From: Agelaius tricolor
Lineage: Eukaryota > Chordata > Aves > Passeriformes > Icteridae
DNA length: 64,000 nt
Direction of reading: 5' to 3'
NCBI GenBank assembly: GCA_023055355.1
Contig: JALJCS010000012.1
Location: 12,312,501 to 12,376,500 of the forward strand
In this document: piece after piece, positions 47,121 through 59,473 of the stretch
Layout: each line of letters begins with the position of its first letter
Numbering within the stretch: position 1 is the first letter of the stretch
Translations under genes and position numbers: made by a program
Notes under the pieces: generated by a model
Told to the model about the DNA's origin: nothing
The model's input: the letters and a program-made list of their open reading frames with translations, nothing else
The model's database searches: none

Positions 47121-47134
47121 GTTGCTATAGCAAT
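47121..47134 (+). promoter_or_regulatory. X-box-like RFX palindrome (site 2 of a pair)
   Basis: GTTGCTATAGCAAT is a near-perfect inverted repeat, GTTGCTATAGCAAC except for the last base. It matches the RFX-family X-box pattern (GTTRCYNNRGYAAC) at 13 of 14 positions. Located about 7.3 kb upstream of the SLC9A9 start. Confidence 0.45.
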
Positions 47135-47224
47135 GACTGTTGGCTGTGGGTTCAGTGAAATCTGCTACATGGTTCATGCCCTTTTACACAGCAATACAGC
47201 TTGTAAAAGCTTCTTTTAATTGTT

Positions 47225-47320
47225 ATGCTCAGTAATGAGACTGTGAGCCAAATTCTGTTCTAATTGAAGTCAGTGGGAGTTTTGCCATTAACTTCGACCA
47301 CAGTTTGATCCTAAACTCCT
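47225..47320. repeat. Ancient palindromic interspersed repeat remnant
   Basis: Contains TGAGCCAAATTCTGTTCTAA followed by the inverted pair TTGAAGTCAGTGG (47264-47276) and CCATTAACTTCGA (47285-47297), 10 of 13 pairing, around AGTTTTG. I recognise this pattern (TGAAGTCAATGG...CCATTGACTTCA) as a common old MITE-like repeat of turtles, crocodiles and birds. Family name not assigned. Confidence 0.5.
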
Positions 47321-49015
47321 CTGTCCATAAATAACAAAAGGAATCCACTTTCAGCACTGTGGCCAACAGGGCATGGCTTCATTCAGTCAGTAACAGCTGA
47401 ACCTGGGAACAAAGCTTTAATGTCTGTCACTGATTTCAGTAAAGTCTGACTTAAATGATATTCTTTTTCTTTTGAATATTATAGAAATTCTGTGACTAAA
47501 TAGTCAATTCTCAGATCAAACATATCATAGTCCTTGTGAGGACCTATGTGTATTCTTTTAAACAAAAGAATTGTGAAACAAAAATGTAACCTTTAAAGTA
47601 CTTAGACTATTTCTTTTTCTTCTAGGAGAAATGTTTCCCTTTTGTTGCTTTGTGGGAATAGTGACAAGAAAGTAAACATTTTCAAGGAGATATCATCACT
47701 TCACAGAAGAGATATCCCTACTGAAATTGTAGATATAATGCTGTTCTTCCAAAGGATGTTATTTCTTGGCAGTATCCCTGAATTTTTTTTGACACTATGG
47801 GAATGACCTCTGAAGAATGTCTTAAAGTCAACTTTGTCCTTGAGCTATTTCTGTTCTACTTAAGGTATCCTGGAGATACTTTCAAAGTCACAGGAATCCC
47901 ATTCAAGTAGAAGCTGAGGTTGGAAAGCACTCTATTTGCTGTGTCCATCCACAAATGTTTGTTTCATTTGGGTATGCCCGAATTATCACATACTAGGACT
48001 GTTGTAGTCATTTGTGCTTTTATCTGGCAGCCTCTTCAGGAACTCATTATTTTTCTCTTCTTTCTCTCCTTCACTGTTTCTGTGAAATTATGGGGAAATT
48101 TGCTGTGAGTTTGTGTCAGAACAGTTCTTACCCTTGATCCCATCTGTAAGGGTTAAGTTACAGGCAAGATTACAAAATGTCTCATATTCAGCATGCCCAG
48201 AATAACAAATCTGACATGCCCACTTCAACAGCTGCTGCAAAATTAAAAACCTAAGAAGTCCTCTTACAGACTTGTACCATGCATATTTTGTGTGACAATC
48301 TGCTCATTTAAAGCAGTCATGACTAGATGAAAGAAAAGTACCTGAAATAAGTGCCATTGATCTCTTTAGGAACAGCTAGGCCAGAATGAAGAGAGAAGAG
48401 ATTTTCATTTGCTAAGGGAAAAGCAAGAAATGGAGAAACATTGCCATGACAGCTGAAAAACTGAAGTGACACCTTGTATCAGCACATGTTGTGTGTACAT
48501 CTCTACAAGAGTCGCTCCCCAGGTACTGTCAGATGCCTGCAGAACATCAGGACTCTCTGGTACTCCCATGCTTTTGGTGTGCTCACTACTCTGTAGCATT
48601 TTTTTGTACCCAGACCAAGATACAGAAGGAATCCAGACTCACCTATCTCTCCTTTCCCTTCATGTAATTCCCTCAAAACCTGGCATTTTTTTTCTTGCTG
48701 CAGCAGCCATTTTTATTTCTCTTTCTTCTGTGCTCCAAAGATAAGCTGGGCAAGACTCCTACAAGAAATAATGAAAAAAACCCCCTTTCTTATGAATTCT
48801 GCTCTCCTCTGGTGATCAGTTTTGTGTGCTGGTCAAAGAGCATTTAGGCACTCCTTTGTTTGTACACAAGCCTGTTGGTCAAAGTGCTCGTTCTTACTGT
48901 TCATGAATGCCAGGCTTTCTGTGAGCACAGGCTCATGAATTGTGAACAATGACCTATTGTGAATCCTGTGCAATTATCTTATTGCATTTCTGATTAATTT
49001 AGCACCAAAAAATCA

Positions 49016-49110
49016 GAATGAAAGAATAATTTAGATTTGAAAGGACTTTAAGGGTCATCTCATCCAAAGTCTGAGCTAGCTAAGATTGGGCTTGAAGATG
49101 CTCAGTGTCT
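49016..49110 (-). mobile_element. Probable short CR1 3' end fragment
   Basis: GAATGAAAGAATAATTTAGA, then TTTGAAAGGACTTTAAGGGTCATCTCATCC-like sequence, resembles the reverse complement of a CR1 3'UTR end (tail side at left). Heavily diverged. Confidence 0.5.
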
Positions 49111-52100
49111 CACTGTGTTGTTTTATTTTTCTGGGCATTTAATTTGCAGGTATAAGAGAGAGAAAGCAAAAAAGTACTGCATTCAGTAGTGTTAGAATTT
49201 TGAGTTTTGTACACAAAAAAATTATAATGTAGAGATGAAATTCAAAAGTCATACATAAACTCCATTGTACTCAAAGCATCCTCTGCTGACTCTAGCATTT
49301 TCATTCCTCTGTCAGTTTGGACATGGAATAACATTAGAACTGCTGCTTTTCTTATTTAAGTTTCACTTTCTTAGGCTTTACATGAACATATTCCACCAGT
49401 CTGTTATGGAAGACACAGGAGAAATACTAAAAATTCTTGGGGATCATTAATTTTTGTGAGATTTTCTGCTTTGCTAGAAAAAGCTTGATGAATTGTGTTC
49501 TGTGTAATCTGTTCTATTTCTGAGCCATATGAGGAATTTTGTCCTATCTTCTAACATGCATACACAATGTATTTTGGATTATTCACACAGTCTGCTTGGA
49601 TATCTAGTGAATTCTGGTATTTGGAGGAAAGATATTATTTTCTACGCCCTTCTAGTAAAAGTACATTATCTGACACGAGCAACAAACCAACCCAAGGCTG
49701 TGTTTGTTGCTGTCAGAGGGCAAAGAGATACTTATTCTCTCTTTGAGGCTGTTCTTTCCATCCATGCCCACATTAAAGCTTGCAGCAGTTCTCTGGCCCT
49801 GGGAAGGAGAGGAACCTCTGGGGCTCACCATCCCAAGGTACTAAAGGCTTGGAACAAGCCAGATTTGTGGGTCTTCAAATCACACCTGTTTTCTGACAGG
49901 TGCTCCCTAATAAATGCTCATCTGGTTAAACAATGCACTGCCAGGACACTCAGACTGCTGTGGATGTTCTTGTCTCTCACAGGTTAGACACTTTAGGAGG
50001 AAGCAGCATATCTGCTCAGCATCCTTGGGAGTACAAGAAAACAATTTTAGGATAAATCAGCTAAGTATCCCAGACAGAAAGGGGCAGGAAGTCATTTAAG
50101 CTGAGCCAGCACTTGTGGCTTTCCTGCTTTGTCCTCAGCTTTGCTGTTAACAGAGTTCTTTATCCACCTTGTCCTTCCCCTTGCCAGTCTCCTGCCTCCA
50201 TTGCAGGTCAGGAGAAGCAGTTGTTCCTTACAGAGCAGCTCTAGCAAGAAAAAAAGGAAAAAGGGTGTTGGACTTAGATTGACATCTGTTGGTGCTTGCC
50301 ATGGCTTCTCTGGAGCACAGCTTGAACTCTTGCACTAATGTTCTCTCCACCATGGCCAAACCTGGCAACACGCTGCCTGCTGAGCCCAGCCCTGCAGGCA
50401 CCAGGAACTCAGCCACCAGGAACAAGAGTCTCTGAAATGGAAAGAGCCACCAGTAAGGGATTATTGGATCAGTGTCTCACAGCAATCCTTTGGAAATTTG
50501 TTTTGGAGCAGCACACCCCAGATCTTTGTGCATCCACATATTCTGGCACTTGAAAGAGGAATCAACTGAACTGGTCTTGGAAAAGAGGAGAAATTGGAAC
50601 TTACTGACCAGTTACCCTTTACTGGTTGTGAAGGCAGAACACTCATAAAGACTGAGCATTCCTCTTGTTGCTTGGAGCTTCTTCCCACCTTCCAAATGTA
50701 TAGAGAAATAGCCTTTAAATGTAGTTCTTCCTATATTTCACAATATTCCCCAAGGCAAAAAAAAAACCCCAAAAACACCAGGGTACTTCTGGGGACTTAA
50801 ATGGGATATATTACATCATAAAACAAGCTTGCCACATTCCTGTGCAAGCTTAAAGGTTCTCTTTGTCATTCTGGAAGACTCTGCCAGCAAAACACAGGCT
50901 ATTATGCTTATCTGTTCTCTGGTTTTGAATATGGCCTTTTGTTGAAAGATCCAGTTCAACATGGGTGAGCAAATGGTCACTTATTCCCTTTGAAAGAAAG
51001 CAATTCCTTGAGTTCAATTTACATCTTGCACATTGATTTAATTTTAGGGGTTTTAAAAGAAGTAAAATTTAAAATACCATTATCTGGCTATGGGAGTTGT
51101 TCTTCTATCTAGGAATTATGAATTTAAAAATATAATATTATTGTTAACAACATTTGAAATGTGGCTATAAAAATGTTTTATAACAACAAAACATTATTTT
51201 TCATGTGTTACAATAGTAGGAAAAACCCAGTATGTTGGTATCCTGATAATACAATGGGTTGCATTTTCTTAATGAAAGTTCAGATTTCAAAATCTCCTTC
51301 TGAATTCTCCATAGAAAACAATTCCATTGAATTTAATAATTACCCTCTCACATAAGAGCTAGACTTCTCAGGAAAAAAAGTTGGTAAAAGTATTTTAATA
51401 TATTATTTAAAGTTACTATAACATCATTCAGCATATCCTCAAAATGAAATATTATATGCTGAGACAAACGTCTTACTATATTGCTTTTTTAAAAGAAAGT
51501 GTATCATGTAAGTTTTCAAGTAATATTTCAACAGATATACAGCATTTTAAAAGGTAGGTTAAGATATAATTTTTAAATTGAATTACAGTCATGGTAGACA
51601 AATAGAGGAATATTTGGATACCAAATGGGAATTGGCAAGTTTTTATGTCCTTCCTTAACAATTTTAGAATTCATATTAAAATTATAATTTTGTAAAAGAA
51701 AATAGGACAATTTTTGATATTGCAAGAACTTCCTGAGACAATACTCAAATTTATCACTCATTTGCAGTGGATGGGAAGGAACCATAAGAACAGCTAGCCA
51801 GGTAAACAATGTATTTTAAACAGAACTTTGGCTCAGGAACTAATTCTAGAGTTAGCTTGATTTGCCATCTGCTCAGCCATAAATTATTGTTGTTTTCAGC
51901 TTGGCTTTTTCTTTCTGTGCAATCTAAATCTAAACCAGACACATTTTTTTTGCAGTTCACAGAGGTGATATTGCCATGAAAACAAACAATCACTACTTGT
52001 TACTTGTGTTCTGTCATTCTATATGAATTCATTATAAAAATAAATCCCATTTGATATTTTTACATCTGAATTTAGGCACTTGAGGCCACCTTTTTTTTTA

Positions 52101-55100
52101 AGAACACATACTATTGTTATATAGAATATGTTATTTGTCCTAAGGAAGCATTAAATGACTTTAAATAGTCCAAACATCTTCCTGTAAGTGAGGTAATATT
52201 TTCAAAAGTACTGTAAATAATGGATTTTGTTTCCAGCATTCATATCTGTAAGCAAAAGTTGCTTTTTGAATAGAAGTCAATACAGTGTGAGTTAGTGGGG
52301 GAAAAAGATATTTATTTCTTAAATAACAGTAAAAACTTGGAGCTTTATAAATAGGATCTTTTCCTCCTACTCCTTTTCACATGATGGATTTTCTTACAAA
52401 ACCCCAACCAAACAACAAAAACCAGACAGTGATTACAAAATCTTGAAGGAAAACGTAAAAGGGCTTTTGGAATTAAACTACCCTTCACAAGAAATCACCA
52501 CATATTTTTCCACCTTGCTTTTCTTGAAACATTGGATAAATGTTAGAGCTCATGGAAGTACATCTACAAAGAAAGTGGGAATTGGTGCCATTTCTCTTTC
52601 ATGAAGAGGCAGGAATCATTTCCTAGGGGACAGTCACATCATCTTGTAAGAAAACTCATACAGCAAGGACAGGCAAATTCAGCTAATCTGTGGAGTCAAG
52701 GAAAAACTCTGAGCCCTCAATGCTGAGACTAGTGTTGAGATGGGACTGGAAGCAGGCAGCATCACTCAAAATATGGATCCTGTAAACCAGGAGGAAAACT
52801 GCCTCAAAAGCACAGAGGTGTTAGGAAGCCACTTCCCAATAACTGAATGGTTTCATTTTTTCTTTGAACCCAGCATGACTATTTGGGAGCTATGGCACTT
52901 CTTTTTCAGAAATTGATGCTTTTGGTAAGACAAACTGTGAGTGAAAATTGCTAATAATAAATGTAGAACTAATGAAGTCAACTTCTTCCAAAGTCCAGAT
53001 ATGAGACAGCAGAGGCATCTGAATTCCTTTCCTGACTTTGCCACATATTTTAATGGTAGTTATCATTTATGACTTGTAGGATATGATTTATTTCTGTTTG
53101 CAAATGATTTTGGGATTCCTGAGTAGTTACAGGCCAAGTGTTCAGAAGTGTAATGAATTGCCAAGTAATTCAACATTTTTCTAAAGTAACATATCCAGCT
53201 ATAGAGGGGCTTCATATTTCATGTCACCATGCTCAATCCTTTATTTGGAAGAAATGCTGCCAATAGCTGTACAGAGGACTTTCCCTCCCACTGCCCTCTG
53301 CTTCAGTCCCATTTGCAGTAATCTAAGATGTCTTTGTTCTCTAAGCACTTAACTATGGAGTGTAATTCAGAAACCACCATTTTTAAGTTACTTCCACAAT
53401 GTACAAAGGTTTGCATGGGAGAATGACATTTCTAAAACTGCAGAATCACAGAAAGCTGGAACCTTGCCTGCAGGAGTACAAAATTATGGTTGTCAAATGT
53501 GAGCACACCCAATTTCTTTGTGTACCTGTAAGTGTGAGATGTATATTAACTCCACTAAACAATATTGTATCATAAACAGGTTGAAGGAGCACCTTCTGTT
53601 CACTTGAATACTGAATAATATACTGAGGAAGATGAAATCAACACCAGTCATGTATGCCATACATAAATAAGTGTGGGGAAGAACTAGCATGGAATCTATG
53701 TATTAAAAGGTATTTTTTAGAACAGCAGACCTCAATGCTTAGCATGTCTTCATACATGATGTTTTTACTATAAACTCTGCAATGTTTTTTTCCTTGTACC
53801 ATTAATGTCTAGGAAGCAAGATTTTCATCTTCAACAGCAGCATTTGGACAGATATTTAAAAAGTTTATTTGAAAGAGAAAAAGCTGTTGCAGTGAGTTGG
53901 TTTTCTGTCCTGTCCCTGCTGGAGACACAAGGTTGGACTCTGAGTTGAGTCACAAATGAAAGAGTAATTTTCTGCCAGTCACCATCTGTGCAGTGTCCCA
54001 GCACTGCCACACATCCAAGCCTCATTCTGCATGCTCTGGAACCCAAGTCACAAGGACACACACATCCCTGCCTCAGCAGTGAGAGGCACTGACAGTGCTT
54101 GGGAGCACTTAGGCAGTGACTGCATGATGGTTCATTGTGTTACTGCTTCACTTATTAAAAGCAGATCCACATCTCTCTCGTGTCAGAGGAGAACAAGATC
54201 ACAATTTGGCACCATAGCAGTGAAATAACTCATCTGCTGCCTAATGCATTATTCTGTTAAGCACCAATACACCAACCAGTCCCAGATATAATCCCCTACG
54301 TTTTGTTTTAATCCTTCTGCACTTTCAAATGTACTTCCAATGTTGGAGATTTTTTTTTCTGCATGGAAATAGAATTACATCTTTAAGTTTGGGCAATGAA
54401 ACATTTGCATCTGGCATGAGTGACTTTGATACCTACAGCTAGATTGCATTAAGCTGAGTTTGCTGCTGAAAACTGACAGGGCTTACAATTATGCCGTCAT
54501 AGGATCTGCAGAAGCAGAGCAGGGAAGCAGCATTTGTGAGGCTGCCCTGTGCCAGATGGCACACCATGGCAGAAAAATCTATTTGAGCCCTTGTGTTCTT
54601 GCATTATAACCAGCAGATTGTCAGCTGGAGTAAAGTACAGAAAGTATGTAATTTAGCTGACCTTGTCTCTGTAGGAATTTTCAGATCAGAGGATGAAACT
54701 CTTGATGTTTTTCCTTGGTGAGGCAGTTTCATTTTTTCTTCTCTCTCTTGTATGAGATGTATCAGTAGTAGATAAGGACTGCTGCAAAACTTGCTCTGAA
54801 ATGTGAGTTTTTGAACTTGAAAGACATGCCATTTTAATAAAATGGCACTCTAATACTGCTGCTCAATCCTATGACCTCAGATCACTAAAAGTAAGTTTCT
54901 TTGGACTGCAAATTACAAAGTACAGCTCTATTAGTTTTCATGAGTGCATGCTAGAAATTGTGTAATTTCATGTTGTGATCTTTGAGTCAAACTTCAGACA
55001 CAAAATCAGGCTGCTTTGTAATTCATCTGCAACTTCCCTGGACAAACCACTTCAGTGTGAAGACACCTTGTGATGTAACACAGAGTGGCCAGCAGGTACC

Positions 55101-55601
55101 AACCTTTGAGCTGAATTTGCTGTGGTTGTGATGTACCTAAACCCACTTGTGTGGATGTAACCCCCTTTCAGCAAAGCCTGAGGCACGAGTAACCAGGATC
55201 TCCTTGTTCTATTCATCCTTGTCACAAGGTCTGCAAACATGTAGGCCTTGTTACCATGTCCATCTGCAAAACTGGGGAAGCACTATATGTTTTTCCATAT
55301 GTGAAACTGTTGGCTGAAGCCAAAACTAGCTAGAACTGGCTTGCAAGTTACACAACTTGACAGCAATTTGTTATTTATTTCTCAGCAGAGTGTTAAGCAG
55401 ATGACTACATATATCAGATTCATTTTTCTCCTTCCTGTATATCAACTATTGTTGGGTTTTCATGAGCTTCATATTTCCTAGACCAGAAAGGACAGACACT
55501 ATGCCTTACATACTGCATACAATTCAATTTAAGAAAGCTACCTCTTGATTAAGCTAAATTCATTGCTTAACTGACCAACAGTTTATTCTGCAAGTGTGAA
55601 A

Positions 55602-55670
55602 AATCACAGAATCACAGATTAATTTAGAATGCAAAGGCAGTCAGAAGATCATATAATCCATGTCCCTGAT
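55602..55670 (-). mobile_element. Probable short CR1 3' end fragment
   Basis: AATCACAGAATCACAGATTA followed by AGAAGATCATATAATCCATG resembles the reverse complement of the CR1 3' terminal repeats and adjacent UTR. Confidence 0.5.
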
Positions 55671-58600
55671 GAATGTGTGTCCAGTGTGGGTTGATTTCAC
55701 CTGATTCCATGAGACCCCAACCTTCCTAGGCTTGTTATCAACCTGGTATGAGCCTGTGGGACAGCAGTGGGATGGCTCTGTGGGACTTTGCAGGTAGAAG
55801 GAAGTGAACTGTGCCTCCATGGAGAAGCTGGTGTCAGCTCTGACCCAGCAGGCACTGGCTGCAGTAGGTGCTAACTGACACAGTGCATTCCACCTCTCAG
55901 CAAAAATTTCTTTTCCAAACTTGTAAACCAGCCTGCAACATTGAAAGAGAATTCTGCCTCCAATACACCTTGGTTGTTTTATTGAATTTTTAAGAATCCT
56001 CAGTGGTTGCTTGACTAAGAAGAAGGATAATTCTGCCTGCATAAGTCAAGGTAAAATTGTTCTAGATAATTATTTCTTTGCTGCAGATAATTTTCTCTTT
56101 TATTAGACAAACACTTTGGAAAAAAATTTTTCCTAGACTAAACTAATTAATTTCCTGAGACAATGTGGAACTTTTCATAGCTCCTATATAGTAATAGTGC
56201 CAATTCCACACTAAATAACATTTTTAGCAGTTAAGAAAAAAAATTAAATTCTTTTTGAATTGTATTTTTTGAGAAGAGGTGTGCTAATTTCTTATGTGGT
56301 CAGACTTTTCTTTGAAAGCACAGCCCTTACAATTTTTTAAAATCTGTCTATCCTGGTGTGGTTTATTATTCTCCAGGTTGCTTCTCTATGTGTTCTGCCT
56401 CATACAAGAGTAACAAAACTAGTTTGGTTTTATCCACTACTGTAAGATGTAAAAGCCTCATTTCACTTTCTGTGGATTTTCTCCATTCCACAGAAATTAG
56501 AGCTTTATCCAACACTTAGCATTAAAGCAGAAATACCTTAATTCCCTTTAGCAGTGCTGTTTTCAGTGACTCAGTCTTCCTTGCCTTTTCTAAACCCCTC
56601 TGCTGTTTGTTGCTTTGACACATACTTCCTTGGTGCTCTCACTTATCAGATATAATTGCATTTCAAATGAGTGGTTCATTTATCAGTGACACTTGAACCT
56701 GTAAGGAATTGGCACTGGTACCTCCAGAACACTGCAGCAGTGCTGACAGCAGAGATGTCTGTGACTGCAGTTATGGCCTACACAGGAGAAAACACCTTGG
56801 GAAGAATCCTCACAGGAAAAAAGAGTAGCCTTAGTTAAGGAGGGACACGTAGGCCATTAGTGGATCTTGGTAACACTTCCACAGTTTAAACCTTTACTTT
56901 GGAAATTTGATCTTGACTGCAACATTTTCCAATTAGAAGCTAATTTCAGATCTTCCTTTCCTAAGCAAATATTCTTAAAATGGTGCAGTCCCTTGACTAT
57001 TATTATTATCAATAGTTTGCAGTGTTTTCAGAAGCTCTTCTTAAAGACACAGTTATATTGGTAGCCCTATTCTAAAACTTGAATTTATCTACCAACTCCT
57101 ACCTGTGTTCTATCTTTTCTACATCAAATCTTAATTTTTAAACATGCTTTATCACCATGTAGTAGGTTCTGTTTTCATTCTTTGTATTTAACCCTCCTTA
57201 CAAAAACTTCTATTATCATAGTTTAAAATTTAGCTTTATATTTCTCATTACTGTTATTCTCATTATCTGTCATAACTTGTTCTAGCACATACTTCGTACC
57301 ACAGTAAAATTGATTTAATTTCACTTTTACTTTACATAAATTTTTATCTTCTAGGTGAAGTTTTAAGATTGTTTGGCAAGTGTAGCATATTCCAATACTT
57401 AATTTTCTCAATGATTTTATGTGGGTTTATGTGGCAAGGTTTTGCTCACAGGGGCATGGTATGTGTGTGCTGCAGGGGTGGTATGAATGTACCTTAAAGT
57501 GATCGTGATAAAGGAATAGAAAAAACCTCAGCTATTAAAAAGTAGCATCCTTTGTGGCAGCTATTTCTTAGTCGAGTTCTGCATTTCATGACTGTAGTTA
57601 GTACTTTCAGAGTCACCAACTGTTTCTTTGTTTCTTCCAGTATGACTTAATTTTAATGAGCTCCATGATTTCACATTATGTTCCCTACTCCTGGAAGTTA
57701 TCAAAATGCAGTTAAGAGAACTTCTACATCCTTTAGAAGATTCATCCCCATGGCAGCAAACTTTCAATTAGGTTTTAAAAAATGTATCAATAAATGGACA
57801 TGAAAGCAAGTGTTTTAGGCCTTCAGTTTACACTGAAGTCGAAGCGTTTGAAGATGCAATGTTTTATAAACAGAATAATAATGGACCTAACTGTCAAACA
57901 GTTGATCTGCCGACAATGTTCAAATATTTGCATTTGTTTCATGTGTGAAAACCAAATACAGTAAAACTAAATATCTTATGGTTGTTTTATACTTTGAAAG
58001 GTGATATGGTTGCAGGGTATGGACCCTTAGGGACAAGCTACTGGGCCAAAGCAGATGTCCCTGTCGACCAGCAGCCTGTCATGAAGCATATCCAGGGAAT
58101 GGATGTCTAGGAAGCAGCAGGAATAGGGTGTACATACTGCTGCCCAATCCTTCTGCAGACTTTTTGCTCCTGAGCAATCCTTTTCAGCCCAGGGACTTCC
58201 AAAGTCAGTTTCCATGTACTTGGTTAGCACCAATGTGCTTCTCTTTTGAACTCTCCATTCTTCCTTGGAACCAAGAGAAACTCCGTCCATCTGCAATGCC
58301 TGGAGTTCCACAGCTCTGTCACCCAGTGCAGCACTTGCTACTCTGAAACAGGATCCTACAAGCTTAATCTGGGGGGCCAGGGTTAATTGGTTCTTGTAGT
58401 TCTGGTGGTAGAAAAGCTGAAGAATTTCTGAGACATACCCAGCCTTTCCATCACACTCACCACCTTGTACTTTATCATACCCTTCCATGGTACCTTCTTC
58501 TCAAACCCAGTAGTTCTAGTTTACTTCATGGCTTCTAGGAAGGAAGTTGTATTTTTGGTCAACCTTTAGCTCTTCTCTGAATCTTTTCCAGTCCTAGTTT

Positions 58601-59459
58601 ATGGTTTGGTTTTTTAACAGGACCAGCACAACAAACAGTAAGTTCAGATTTTAATTCTTTCAACCCTTTTCTATGCCACATAATACTCTACTTCTACAAG
58701 TAATACTAGAGATTTCAATCTGACTTGTAATCTCTCTGTGTTATATTTTCCTCATCTTTAAGGAAGGGATAACATAAAATACTTCTCTGACAAGATTTTT
58801 AAGAAGATGGATGTGATTAGTTTACTCTTACTGACATGAGGAACACATTTCATATTTCCTCTGCCCTCTGGACCAAAAGACACTCTGTTTAGGAGGTGTC
58901 TCAATGGCACAGCACAATGGCATAGCTGAGATCTAAAGACATCTCTGAAATGTAAAACCAAACAGAGCACAGAGCTGGAGGCCATCTGATGATTTTAGTT
59001 TTTAGAGTATGGAACATTAAAATATGGAACAGAAGTCCCAGCTATAGATTCCTCCCAGAAAGGCTGGCAAGGGACAAAAACTTCTTCATAACTATTGACT
59101 ATAATTGCTATAACAATCAATAAATATGGATAGCAAAGGCATTTTCTGAAACTGAATTGCTGGAAAATCTTCTAATGTTTTGAATTTGACAAAATAGTAT
59201 GGAAGAGTAACTTCTCATGGCACAAAATCATGTTAAAGCTAAGGTTCTATCTATTTTTCAACAACTTTAAGACTGAAACCAAAAAACTAAATAAACCTAA
59301 CTCACAGATTGGCTGCATTTGACATCAGATGTGTAGCTTTTGAAATGCTGATGTCTTTTTTCAGGCTACGCATGTTAAAACGGAATGAAGAGGCATTGTC
59401 AGCTTTAATGTATATATGCAACAGCAATGAAGAGCAAGCAGCTGCTGTTGTGGATCCCA

Positions 59460-59473
59460 GTTACCATAGCAAT
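59460..59473 (+). promoter_or_regulatory. X-box-like RFX palindrome
   Basis: GTTACCATAGCAAT matches the RFX X-box (GTTRCCNNRGYAAC) at all positions but the last. It lies about 4 kb from the right-hand CpG island and about 19.6 kb upstream of the SLC9A9 start. Confidence 0.45.

Noticed and set aside
53440..53475. Possible CR1 scrap (CAGAATCACAGAAAGCTGG)
   Set aside because: Only about 20 bases resemble the CR1 end, too few to support.
58027..58488. 153-codon minus-strand ORF
   Set aside because: Moderately long and of mixed composition, but I recognise no family, and one such ORF in 64 kb is within chance. Left as unproven.
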